DNA of 64,000 bases from Liolophura sinensis (taxonomy: Eukaryota > Mollusca > Polyplacophora > Chitonida > Chitonidae), in NCBI RefSeq assembly GCF_032854445.1, contig NC_088302.1, positions 40,986,191 through 41,050,190 on the forward strand. The letters are read 5' to 3'. The notes under the pieces were generated by a model, which saw only the letters and a program-made list of their open reading frames with translations, searched no databases and had not been told where the DNA came from. How positions within the stretch are numbered: position 1 is the stretch's first letter; each line of letters begins with the position of its first letter. The position numbers and the translations under genes were made by a program. Below, one piece after another: positions 46,869-59,500 of this stretch.

Positions 46869-47889
46869 TCCTGTATAAACTTCAAAGTGAACATTCCTGC
46901 TACTGTAGGTTCCCTGCTGATATGTTTAAGTCTCACATACACTCCCAGGAAGTGTGGGCTTACTGTATACAAATATAGACCTCAGAGTGAATCTTCATGC
47001 TATATACATGTACTCAGACAGAAACAACACTCAGTCCTATCCGTCTACTGAATGTTGTATTGGTTATTATGATGCATTAATTACATCTATTAATACTGTA
47101 TAGTGCTCTCGAGGGGTTACAGTGGTCGACTGTTCCCCCTTCCACAGATGTGTGCTGCAAAGGCCTTGGCTGACTGATAAAACACAACATAATATTGACC
47201 CAAATGTAGGTGTGCCTGAAGGATGCCTAGTAAATGTATAGGAGGTGATCATCACTGCATTCTGGTCACTGTGACAACATTGTCATTTAATGTGTTTACG
47301 TTAAACGTGTACATTTATTTACTCCCTCTGGGCAGGAGCAGCTTTTTGCAGCAGACATGTATAAATTATGATATGGATTATTAATAATGAACCATGGTGC
47401 AGATGGGGAGAGATGCGCTTGTTTGGATTGATTTGCGATTGGGGACCTGGTGCTTCCTGGTTACATTGACACGGACTGGAGTTGATGATATTCAGCAGCA
47501 GGCCTACATACACGTCATACAGTGTACATATATATTACGTGAACCTGTTAGCTAAACTTCACCTGAATCATATGTCTAAGTGCTGTACTAAGTAGCTCAA
47601 ATAGTTCTTATTCCACATCTGTTATGCCATGTAGCCACCTTTATAGTGTTTATGCCACTATGACAACTGCTGTGATGTTTAAAAAGAATGTAATAAAAAA
47701 AGCTACTTATTTTTGTATGAACATGTAAACGTATCTAGATCGTTAAGTGTCTAGCTGGGCTAAGCTTCCTGAGTGGAAAGAAAACGTTGATTACATATGA
47801 AAACTGATTTTTTAGAATAATTCTTAATTATGATGCGAGTTATACCCATGTAGCTTCCCAACTATAGTTTCAACAGGACTGATGACAAC

Positions 47890-48620
47890 TTTACTCTCTG
47901 TATCAGTGGGGTGGAATTTACTCTCTATATCAGTGGGGTGGAATTTGCTCTCTGTATCAGTGGGGTGGAATTTGCTCTCTATATCAGTGGGGTGGTATTT
48001 GCTCTCTGTATCAGTGGGGTGGAATTTACTCTCTATATCAGTGGGGTGGAATTTGCTCTCTATATCAGTGGGGTGGAATTTACTCTCTATATCAGTGGGG
48101 TGGAATTTACTGTCTATATCAGTGGGGTGGAATTTGCTCTCTATATCAGTGGGATGGAATTTACTCTCTGTATCAGTGGGGTGGAATTTACTCTCTGTAT
48201 CAGTGGGGTGGAATTTACTCTCTGTATCAGTGGGGTGGAATTTGCTCTCTATATCAGTGGGGTGGTATTTGCTCTCTATATAAGTGGGGTGGAATTTACT
48301 CTCTGTATCAGTGGGGTGGAATTTACTCTCTGTATCAGTGGGGTGGAATTTACTCTCTATATCAGTGGGGTGGAATTTACTCTCTGTATCAGTGGGGTGG
48401 AATTTACTCTCTGTATCAGTGGGGTGGAATTTACTCTCTGTATCAGTGGGGTGGAATTTACTCTCTCTATCAGTGGGGTGGAATTTACTCTCTGTATCAG
48501 TGGGGTGGAATTTACTCTCTATATCAGTGGGGTGGAATTTACTCTCTATATCAGTGGGGTGGAATTTACTCTCTGTATCAGTGGGGTGGAATTTACTCTC
48601 TCTATCAGTGGGGTGGAATT
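47890..48620. repeat. 27-bp minisatellite, about 27 copies
   Basis: Units TTTACTCTCTGTATCAGTGG + GGTGGAA with few variants (TAT or TGT, ACT or GCT). As 27 is a multiple of 3 and the unit lacks stops, all three plus frames stay open for hundreds of bases. This explains the repetitive ORFs across it. Confidence 0.97.
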
Positions 48621-50454
48621 ACGAAATGATATCCCTGCTGTGGGTTTCTAACAATAGTTTTATAGTAAAGTGGTTTATGGTCGCCGTCTTTTCATGTCCC
48701 CAAAATGGTGAAGTTCTACAGAATATTGCTTGTACATGTATATAACTAAAAGACTGGCCCATGTACCTAGAGATATACATGTAGGTACATGTGCAAGTTG
48801 TGGTCATGTAAATGAACGATGTTTAGACTTATTACATATAAAGTTGCCCATTGTGCCAGATTCTTATAGTTCTGTTGATCTTAGAAAGGTATTTCAAGAG
48901 TAAAATTAAAATTTTCAGAACATAAACAGATTTGATAGGAATTTTATTGGCTTCTAAAAGTGGAGTTTTTGGGAGTGAAAATTTGAGTCATTTATATTCA
49001 TGTTTATACTTTGTACACCTGTGGAAGTTACACCGAATCTCTTGGCTAGGAACCAGCAAGCATTTAAGCTACTGCAGACTCGCAGATCAGGTGTGGGTGA
49101 AATATTCATCAGGTGACTTGGGACAGTCTGAGAATAGCTGTTAGCAGTCAGCGAACAGTGAGGCCGTAGTATCAGATGCTCATCTTCTTTAGGGATCATG
49201 TTACCTTTCTACATGCAAGATTTCAGCCCTGCTGGAATGTGTTAATTGTGGTGTTACATAGATGATTGGTGTGAACAGATTGGGCGTGGTGGTCCCTTGT
49301 ACAGACACCGGAGGAGCAGTCACGCAGGCCGGTCACAGAGCTGCGCTATTATGGCTACAATCGGATTGTGGCCTTTAGCCAGTTTATGAGCTGTATTTAA
49401 AGCCATGAAGGGCTTTTCCTTTCCCCCAATGGAGCTGTGAACACAGGACAGGTGTGTTGGAAACAATGTGTTAGTAATAACCTGCTTATGTGCAGAGTTC
49501 ACAGGTAATACCTGAGCATTGAGGAGACATTGAGCCTGCAGCAGGCATTGTCCACAGTACTGGGTTACTATGGGGCCTCTGACAACCAGGCTGTCAACAA
49601 CAAGCCACATGAGCTTGTCAGAATACAGCAAAAGGACCAGTGGATATTCATACCAAGGGATCTATACACGTGTGTTCAGCTGTACACCGTAGGCCTGAAC
49701 GATACGTGTACATGGCACTGTGGTATTACATATTCTGTTAGGGTCTACGTGTACATGTAACTGGTGAAATGAGCTCTCTCTTTGGATTTACTGCCTATCT
49801 GTCAATTTTAATACTTCACCTCTCGGATCTACCTGTCACCGGCGCTTGTGTTATCTATGAGTCTGAGAGACATGGCCCTTGCATTTCTCTATGACAGCTA
49901 CATGTAGTATATAGACATTTATATCCATGTGGAGATATGCCGTGTTGTGTGTCTAGTCAGGTCCATGATTTGAGCAAGGGTAAGATATAGGTCTCTTTGT
50001 GATTTGCTGCTTCACATATAGTACTGTGAAGTAGTACATGTTAAATATTGTGCAGTACTTACAAGTGTACATTCGTGATTTATGTATCGTATTCATTTTG
50101 TCAACTTTGTATGGTGCGCTTACCAATATTTGTCTTTTGGTAAATGTACAGTACTGCATGGCATACAAGTTTATGAGAGAAGAAATCTAAACAGAGCCAT
50201 TTGGGGAAATTACTACATTGAGTAGAAAAGCCTAACAAATCTGTTATAGGTGAAAATGTGTCAGTTAGTAGGTGTTAGGTTTGATCATCAAGGCCCACTT
50301 ATAGGAGCTGGTTTGTGCTCTTTGCCAGTGGACATCTGAACTTGTACATGAACATAAATGAAGTATATGTATTTCATACCATGACTTTTAGCTGCATTCG
50401 TACATTCGAACATGTCTGATTCCACAGTACCTTACTAGTTAATATGTAGCTATT

Positions 50455-50601
50455 AGAGGTCTTCCAGCAACCTGCGGATGGTCATGGGTTTCCCCGAGTT
50501 CTACCCGGTTTCCTCCCACTATAGTGCTGCCCACTGTGGTATAAGTGATATATTCTTGAGTATGTTGTAAAACATCAGTGGAAAAAATAAATAAATAAAT
50601 G
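50455..50601 (+). mobile_element. SINE family A, body and tail
   Basis: TTCCAGCAACCTGCGGATGG, CCGGTTTCCTCCCACTATAG, then GATATATTCTTGAGTATG and an AAATAAATAAAT end. Confidence 0.8.
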
Positions 50602-52017
50602 TTGCTGTTAGATTTAATGCAGGATGTTAATTGTTAATAACTTAGGCATGTGATGAGATGTACCTGTAGATATGGTAGTAAAAGGAATTAAAACATATTA
50701 AATAGCTGATCTAACAGATCACTGGACTGACTGGATCCTAGGCAAAAGCCTCACTCCGTCTTGTCGTGTTAACAGGTAATGCTCGAACCTTGATGGTTCG
50801 TCGGACCTTGACAAATGGAATCACGCGCTACTGCTGGTTCCTTGGCAGCTTACATCATGATGTTTTTCAGGCATATTAAAGGAGAATTGCAGTGGTTTCC
50901 TTCAGAATCTGTCTTGGTTTCCTCCAGGATGTGTCTGCAAAGTTTCCTTACCCACAAACCTGAGTGCTCTTAATTATATAGGCGAAATATAGAAAAAATG
51001 GCAATTAATAACTTTTAGTCAAGTAAAGGTACAAATGATTCACCTTGAACTACAAGTATTCTTGTTCACTTTTCTTAAGTTAAATTATTAAAATATCACA
51101 AAATTTATTTTGGTAATGATAATCAATTCATTTACCAAACAAAATAAATAGGCCGAGCTTTGTTAATGTGTATTATGATGTGTGCATGTACATGTATGTA
51201 TGATGAAGTTGCATCTGTCAGTCATGTAAATTCAAACCACTTCACACAGGTGGCTGAAGAAACATACCATATTTATTCTACATGTGTGTATATATATAGG
51301 CACATATAGGCATTCTGCTACCTGTTGGTCTGTACAAAATTAGAAGGGCTTGCTGAGATGCATGATGAAGTTGTGTCTGGTTTCAATCAATTTGAATGTG
51401 AGCCCAAGTACACCAAACATACTGAAGCTTGAGCAAGATATAAAACTTTGTTTCTTTCTAATATTATCAAAATAGAACATCACATCAGAACCAAGTTGCT
51501 TCACCACATTTGGTGTGATCTGGTCTACGGTACAGTGGATGTTTTTTTTTGCTATAGAGTGTTTGTTATGTTTCATTATCATGCTGTGACTGTGATATGA
51601 ACAAAGCGTTGCAGCTGGAAGTTACAAAGATGACAGCTTCATGTAGGAAACAACTGACGCGGATCTCTTGCATGCATCAGTGACTCAGTTGTAATCAGTC
51701 TTACTCAGACATGTTCTACCGTATGCAGACAGTACATGTATTATTTATGCATGTGTGTTTGTGTGTGTGTTTTGTTTTTTTCATGTTTAACAGCAGTCTT
51801 TGTTTCTATAAGATAAATACATGTATATGTACATGTTAAGCTGTTGGATGCCATGCCAATGTTTTAAGTGTTGTGAGCTATTACACAAGAACAGGTGCAT
51901 GTAGATTGTGAAGTGGATATGTAAACATGGCTTTTCATGAGGCGATGGATGTTCATGTAAGTGTGTACACATGGCATAGAGGAAGTGATAATGGTAAATA
52001 CTTTTTTTTTGTTTTGT

Positions 52018-52161
52018 TTTTATTTAATTGACTGGTGTTTTATGCCATAATCAAGAATATTTCACTTATATACAATATTGGCAAGCATTATGATATGGGA
52101 AAACCGGGTAGAGCCCAGAGGAAACCCATGACCATTGGTAGGTTGCTGACAGACCTTCCCA
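52018..52161 (-). mobile_element. SINE family A, body and tail
   Basis: GGTGTTTTATGCCATAATCA, then CCGGGTAGAGCCCAGAGG and CAGACCTTCCCAAG. The head is absent. Confidence 0.78.
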
Positions 52162-53473
52162 AGTTTCCCGTATTTAGTTGTCATCGTGTATACATGTGTG
52201 TGGATACACATTATCAAACTGATGTACATGTAAGTGCATCTGTGGCTTTGAGCTTACAGCGTAAGAACATGTGATGTTTGTGTAGTTTTGATGCATTTGC
52301 GGTTTATGTACTTAAGGATATTGAAATATCAGATCTGAAATATTTATTGTATGTATCAATATAATCATGTATGTCTGGACATGCCGTGTATAACATATGG
52401 CAGCATAGTGGTTAGAATTCCACTGTAAGCAGGAAACATGGAACTAACCCTGAGTTGCACATGTATGTTGTTGACACACCAAAAACGGTTTTATTTATTT
52501 CTCATTAGTTTGAATTGATTCACATTCAATCGTATAGATTTTCAGTTGTCACACTGCGGATCGATGTGGATCGAAGTGGACACGCTGGATTCTGTTTGAT
52601 ATGCTTCCCAAAGTGGGAATATGTCATACTTTCAATTAAGCTTGTAGAATCTGTGTTCTACACATGAGCGGTCGTCATCAAATTAAATTTAGCGGAATTA
52701 AACTGTATTCCTGTTGACACACAAAATAACTGTTGAAATCGAACAGAATGAAATCAAATTTCTCAAACTATGTACCTGATAATGTGGATGATAAATGCAC
52801 AGTGAAGTGAATTTGTTACTGAATCTGGTGTGTCCACAACTGTTTTAAATGATAATAGATGCGTAGATATATGTATTCTGTTTTGTTGTGTCAGCGGTCC
52901 TCTTTGATCGCAAGTTAGACGACTTTGCAATTCGCAAGTTTGGTACTTTCTTGCTTGGTTCTTAATATGATAGACCCTGCTCTGGCTAGACTGGAATTGG
53001 TATTACAAGCTATAAGACTGAGTGAAGCAGCACTGGAAATATGGACTATCTTATGTGTGATATAGCTATCTATTGTCAAAATAATGTTAAAAATGATGTT
53101 AAAACTGGGACAAACAAAAATCAGGATTTTCAGTTTGCCCTTGAATCATACAATTCTAATAAATCAATCGAATAATACAGCTGTTGAAAGTTTTGCAAGA
53201 TGACCAGAAAAGCAAAAGTTGTTGACCTTGAATTTTGAGTGGAAAAATATGTTTGCCTATGGTTGTATAATGGAGCAAAAAAAGCCTCCATAAAAGTGAT
53301 ATATGTAGATAGATATATTCAAGATAATTTTAATGGATGTGCATTTATTTTTCTTGCACATGTGTACACGTATTTATGTGATGTACTACATATATTTTAT
53401 GTAAACCTGCATTCATTCTTCAGTACTTCTTACATGATGTGACATTAATTTTCCCTTTTTCATTTTCTTCCAG

Positions 53474-53532
53474 AAATCGAAAGGAATATCAAGGTCAACA
53501 ATGTCAGCTATAATGCCCAGTTTAATTATGCT
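53474..53532 (+). CDS. ATP8B: ATP8B exon: N-terminal cytosolic segment
   Basis: Acceptor TTCTTCCAG, donor GCT|GTAAGT. 59 nt: AA + [19 protein letters not shown]. It requires a preceding exon that ends with one base of a codon. Confidence 0.88.
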
Positions 53533-56500
53533 GTAAGTTGATTATTAATTTTGTGTACAGTTACATGTTTGTATGCATATTTGTGTGTGTTTTAAGTCCC
53601 ACTGAATAGACAAGTGAATGTTATTCATTCTAAAGACTGAATGGAAACTGACTTGGGCTCATTTTATTAATTGAAAGCTTTCACAACAATAGTCTATCCT
53701 TGTACATGGGCATGCAGTCATTAGGTGAACACGAAGTGTCAGTTCACTCTGTTTCTTTTTGGAGCAGGAATGCTGTCTGTTATCAGAATGAATCTTTTTT
53801 ACAAATGCAAGCCCAACAACCCCCTCCCCCCCACCCTCCCTCCCCCCCAAAGATAACCCTATTCTTTGTATGGTGACTGGTAAGAGCAAGGTGTTTATGG
53901 GGTAGTCACTGACTCTCTACATACATCCTGTTCTATCTGTCATGTCTGTAGTCCCCTTATCGTTTTGAGGGTAGGAGAAATTGATTTACAAGGCCATTAT
54001 AGACACAGACTATGGAATATGTCATACTTAGGCTCTGTACTTTACAAGGAGGGTTATAGTACAGCTTTGTAAGGCTTCAGCATAGCCTGATGAAAATGCC
54101 TGTCCCTTGGGAATGTCTCTAATCTTGGGGCTAGCATGTAATTTGCATATAATCTCAAACTTGTTACCCAGCTTCATCTTACAAGCTGTGTAGGCTTCTT
54201 AATAGAAGCTACCAAAATGAAACTGTATAGCTGCAGATGTATATTTGTAACTTACAGTGTCATTTTAGAAATCTTTTCTTTGTCTAAGTCACAGAAATGC
54301 CATTGTATTAATTGTCATTGGGGATTATAAATAGATTTTTAACAATTAATTCACATGAACTGATTGATTTCTGAGTGCTGTTAACCATAATCTAACTGTT
54401 CAGAGTTAGGGTCTATAGGTGGATGGTGATAGGTTGATGGTTAGAATTATTATGGAACGTGATCTACATGCACATACACTGTGGCTGCTGTAAGCCAGTT
54501 ACATATTTCAAGTGGTTATAATGTCTTTCGGGGCCTCCATGGCCGAGGGGGCTACCACGTCAGCACAGTGCATGTGGGAAGGCCTGCCAGCAACTTCAGG
54601 AAGGCTGTGTGTTTCCCGTGGGGTCTGCCAGGTTTCCACCTGTTATAATGCTGGCTGCTGTCGTACAAATGAAATATTCTTAAGTATGGTGTTAAACACC
54701 AACCAAGTAAATGAAGTAAATATAATGCCTCTCTTGCATTCAAGGATTGTTAAATTTACTTGTAATCATATTGACTTACATGCAGAGAGGTACACCACAT
54801 AATTGCTCTGGCTCCTCTGCTTGTCTCTGTTTTATCTGCTGCTTATAGACATTCAGTCTGAACGAAAGATACATGTATAGTTAATAGAATTATTTCATAT
54901 TACTTCTTGGAGAGTCCCTGTTTTTACTTGGGGTCCAGCTAGTGGTTGGCTTGCTCACAAGACTAAGTACAGGTACATGTAGTCTTACATGAAGTTTGTA
55001 TGACATAATGTGCAATCCAGTGCAGACAATCCTGTCTCTTCCGCCCATAAAACATGGACAGTGAATGCATTTATAAATGATTTTTCCACCATAATGCTGG
55101 TTGCCGTCATATAAGTGAAATATTCTTGAATATGGCGTTAAACACCGATCAAACAAGCGGACAAATTATTGATTGATTATGTCTCAATACAACTGTGGCA
55201 GTATTGCAGCCATATTGTGTTTAGAAGTTGTCAGAAAAGTTAATGAGTACGGCGTTTCACATCAATAAACAATTGATATGTGTTGTATCTCACAGTTTGT
55301 ATGACATATTTCTTTGTTTCACAGAGCAATCACATCAAGACCTCCAAATACAACATCCTCACCTTCCTGCCAAAGAACTTGTTTGAACAGTTCCAGAGAA
55401 TTGCCAATGCATATTTTCTGGGACTCCTTATACTCCAGGTAAGGTGTCTTGTGTCTGCTGCTCTTGTAGGATTGTATTGGAGTCAGACACACAGCATGGA
55501 TTCATAAATTATATATGTTAAGAGAAGAACATGTTATTGCAGACACAATTGGCAGCAACTATACCACTCCATCATTATATTGAACACGCTGAATCATTAT
55601 AACATACTATTCAATATTTATACCACAGTCACGGTGGAGTTTTTTCTCAAATTGCTGTCCAAGTTGCTGTTGAGCGCATAATTTGGGAAGTTTTAGTGAA
55701 GAACACCATCAGAGTTTGCATCTCCTTTGCACTAAGATGCCTGGCTGTCATGTTATTATTCAATGAAAACTTCAAAATTATGCAGATCTGGCTTACAATC
55801 AACATCATTATCACACTGTCCGTTAGTCTATTAGGCTGTCAGTACGTGGCACACTATTTCTGACATGAAGGGTACATCTGTCCCCAAACAGCAGTGTTGT
55901 AATGAGGAAGAAGCTTACATATATGTAGTTTTGTAGGTTCAATAAAAGGGTGACTTCCCTTTGTGGCATTTACAACTCTGTCAGCAACACATTATGACAT
56001 AGTAGTGCACTTATGGTATTTTATAGGACAATATACAATATACACCATGTACATGTACATGTCACAGAAAGTGCCCCAAAAAAGTGTGACTTATTTAAGT
56101 TTACATTAGTAGCCTTGGATATTTGTAACTGCAAATAATTGATTAATTAATAATTTGTGGCATTGTTCCAAAAGTTCTATACTAAAAGCTGAATTATCAG
56201 TGTTCATTTGTATTGAAAGGCCAAGAGCACTTAACTACGCATTGATTCAAAGTCACAAAGCGTTGTCGTAGCAACACAACTCAGAACCACACGTTTGGCA
56301 ATGTATATTTGATCAGTAATGCATATTTCTTTTTCACTGTATTTATTGTTCAAGAATAGCATGTAGTATGTTGTTTCTGTTATAAAATCAGTCCATGATA
56401 GAATATTAAACCACTGAGGAGACTAAAATGTTTAGTATATACCTATTATGGACATTATTAAAGGGAATGATGCAGATAATTACAGTAGGGCTGTAATTTT

Positions 56501-59500
56501 ATTGAAATGTTATACCTAGAGTATACATGTACATATGTTGACTTGCTCTTCACTATATATGAACAGTGCTCCTTACAATGACCAATATTGCAGTGTGCAG
56601 AGCCGATTGACATAGTTGTTCCCTTGGCTTTTGTGTTGAAAATTTCATTGGAGTGAATGCAGTTGTTTTGGGAGTTAACTGTATTACATATACTTGTATA
56701 TACCACATATCGTGTGAAAAAATGTTAAATGGGGTATTCATAACTGAACTGTTGCATTTCAGGTAAAATTAGGCTGTGAGGAGAAGGGCATTATGGCAAT
56801 TTTATTTTTCATGATATCATGATGTAGAAATTGATATGACTGGTCATGATTTGCTTGCCTTTTGTATTTTTAACTTGGTGATGTACATGTACTTTGTTGA
56901 CTGCTTATAATTGGTCATAGTGCACAGTGTTATAGTGATGTGATGTGGTAGTTGAAGTGACGTGTTGCCGCTGTGTGGATGATACGCTGTCTGGTAGCAA
57001 AACAGTTAGATACATTAGAGTCTGTCAAATACTGTATCCCATCACTTATGTCTGTTATCCTCTCCATGCAGCCACCAGGTGACAATGATGGGGCACACTA
57101 TTTGATAGATTGCGTTTAAGGACACATGAAAAAGTAATACAGAACAGAAAGTATGATTTTGAGGAAAATGAAGATAGATACACAAGCAAAAAATGAGAAC
57201 ATTTTTTACGTTTTTAGCCATGTTTTATAGTTTTTAACAACCCCTGTATTTTATGCATATTTTCTGTCATTGGTCGGAAATATTTAGAAATGACATCTTT
57301 GATGAACAGACTGGGAACAATTTAACGCTCCCAATTCAAACTCTCCCCCAACAGAGCTATTTTGACAGCTATCGTCACCACAGCAGGCTACTTAATTTTT
57401 AGATTAACTGTTAAAGGAGAAGAAAACATAAAAATGATGACAAAATCAGATGAAAGAGCGTCAAAACTTATTTGCAAATATGGTCTTTAATATTTTTTTA
57501 TTTTTTTTTATTGTTGTTTATATAGGAACATATGCATTTAACCTAAATTATGATAATATTTATAAACATATTAAAAATATAAATTAGATCCAAATTGAGT
57601 TTTGATACATTTGCTAACTGAAAGGAACAAATTCTAGTGCAAAAATATTTATTAAACCTGTGTTACATCCCCATTTATGACATTATTAAATAAAGACTAT
57701 AAACACCAAAAGGTGGTCCTAAATACCCACCATACAAAAATTATTTTCAAGTGTCTTTTCTCCTTAAGGAAAAATCAGAAAAAATATTGAAGACCACATT
57801 TAGGAATAATAACTTTTCACACTCTTTCATGTGAACTTTATGTCATTTTTATGTTTTCTCTACCATTAACTTTTATACATGTTGGACAGCATACTAAATA
57901 TACACCGTATTAAGAAATACAAACCAAGCATTTCCTGTATCCTTCAACAAAGAAAAATATCTCCTATATAGTTAAGTTACCTGCCATGGAGATTGTGCAG
58001 GTTATTATAAACTATTGCTGAGGATAACTTTGTCTGGAAAAGCGTTGTACATGGAGCATATTCTGTCAACAGAGGCCACTTTTTCAAAGCAGAGTACAAC
58101 ATTTTTTGTCATGTATTTGTCATACGATATTTTGTTCGTCACAATTAATGGACCATTATTCTGTATGTGCAATATCGTAGAAGTATGACATCTTTGTGAA
58201 AGTGGCCGCTGACATCTAATTTACAGAGGAATCAAAATGCTCTGGATGCTAAAGCAGTGTACACATCACATAGCTGAACTGTTTGCTCTTTCTGCCTTGC
58301 GACTTCTGGTTAGACGTCTTCCTTGTGCACATGTGAAAAATTGCACTTGAATTAAAATTACGTGATAAAAAAATCGGATTTGTCCATAAGTCGTAAGGAG
58401 CAAAGCAAGTGAGATTACGCATGCATAGGTTGGCTCTCGCTCACACTTTATCATCCACAGAAGGAGTTTTGTGCAGCTGCATTCAGTGACCTAGGCACTA
58501 TTATGCTTCAGTGTGATGTCATGACTGTGAGCTCAGTACAAGTATGCTGCTGTATTGACACTGTGTCCAGAGGTTGATTGTGTGCGTTTCATCAGGTAGA
58601 CATGCTAAAAGTTAGAATAGTACATGTAAAAATGAAGTTGGCATCAAAGGATCAGCCATCAAAAACTGTCCAAGAAAATGGCTTTACTTTTAAGAATTTT
58701 TCCATTGAGTTCTAAACATTTGAAATATGAAGTTAGTGGTGGCTCATGGGGATTATGGATTCCCATGTAAGCCCAAGTGATGACATGTGGCATTTTTTTG
58801 CAACTGCATTCTCTAGTAAAGCATTTAGTTTCTACATTTGATGGATGTGTGTTTGATCTGTACTGAGTGTACTGACTAAACACCACAAAACAAGCTATTT
58901 TGAAACAGAAACTTTCATGTAATGTCACTTAATGCTCTCACCTTGTTGTTGTGTCCGGTCTAATGCTTTAAATGTAGCTGACAACTTGTGCAGAAAAGTA
59001 AAGAAAAATTTAGCGTATGCATTAAGCCTTAAGAAGTGGTTGTGGGTTTCCTCCCACTGTAGTCCTGCCGCTGTCGTATAAGTGAAACATTCTTGAGTAC
59101 TGTGCAAAACACCAAACAAGAAAAAAACAAAAAATAGATCAAATTTTTCTGGCATAGTTTTTAATGGCCATTCTCTTGATGTATAAAACTTCACTTTTGT
59201 ATTTACTGTTCGTTTAACCTAGCCTTTTTATGTGATCACAGTTGTTCTTATCGAAAGTGAAAGTTGAAGCTTGTACTGCATTGTTTGCATGGTGTGTTAA
59301 TTTCATGTTAATGCATTCAATGCATTTTTATTATTGTCTTTCTTGAATGCTGATTGTAGCTGATCCCACCAATCAGTTCATTGGAACCTGTCACCACCAT
59401 CTTCCCCCTATTTCTGGTGCTCTCTATATCCGCCATTAAGGATGCAATCGACGACATCGTAAGTGGATATAGTTGTGACCGCAAGCAATGTGACATGATT

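Larger units (their letters stand above)
46869..53473 (+). other. Non-coding stretch before the first certain flippase exon
   Basis: Apart from the 27-bp minisatellite and the SINE fragments at 50455 and 52018, this is AT-rich sequence without recognisable exons. Confidence 0.5.
53533..55324 (+). other. Flippase intron with two SINE fragments
   Basis: 1.8 kb with SINEs at 54533 and 55081 and a C-rich run at 53819-53847. No further exon seen. Confidence 0.8.
55439..59359 (+). other. Flippase intron with a MITE, a foldback element and a SINE
   Basis: 3.9 kb containing 57411-57869 (TTAA MITE), 58072-58210 (foldback) and 59026-59125 (SINE tail). Confidence 0.8.

Noticed and set aside
47911-48651. 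A 246-residue repeat protein (GVEFTLCIS units)
   Set aside because: It is the 27-bp minisatellite read in frame; all three plus frames are open and no start context, splice site or domain supports a gene.
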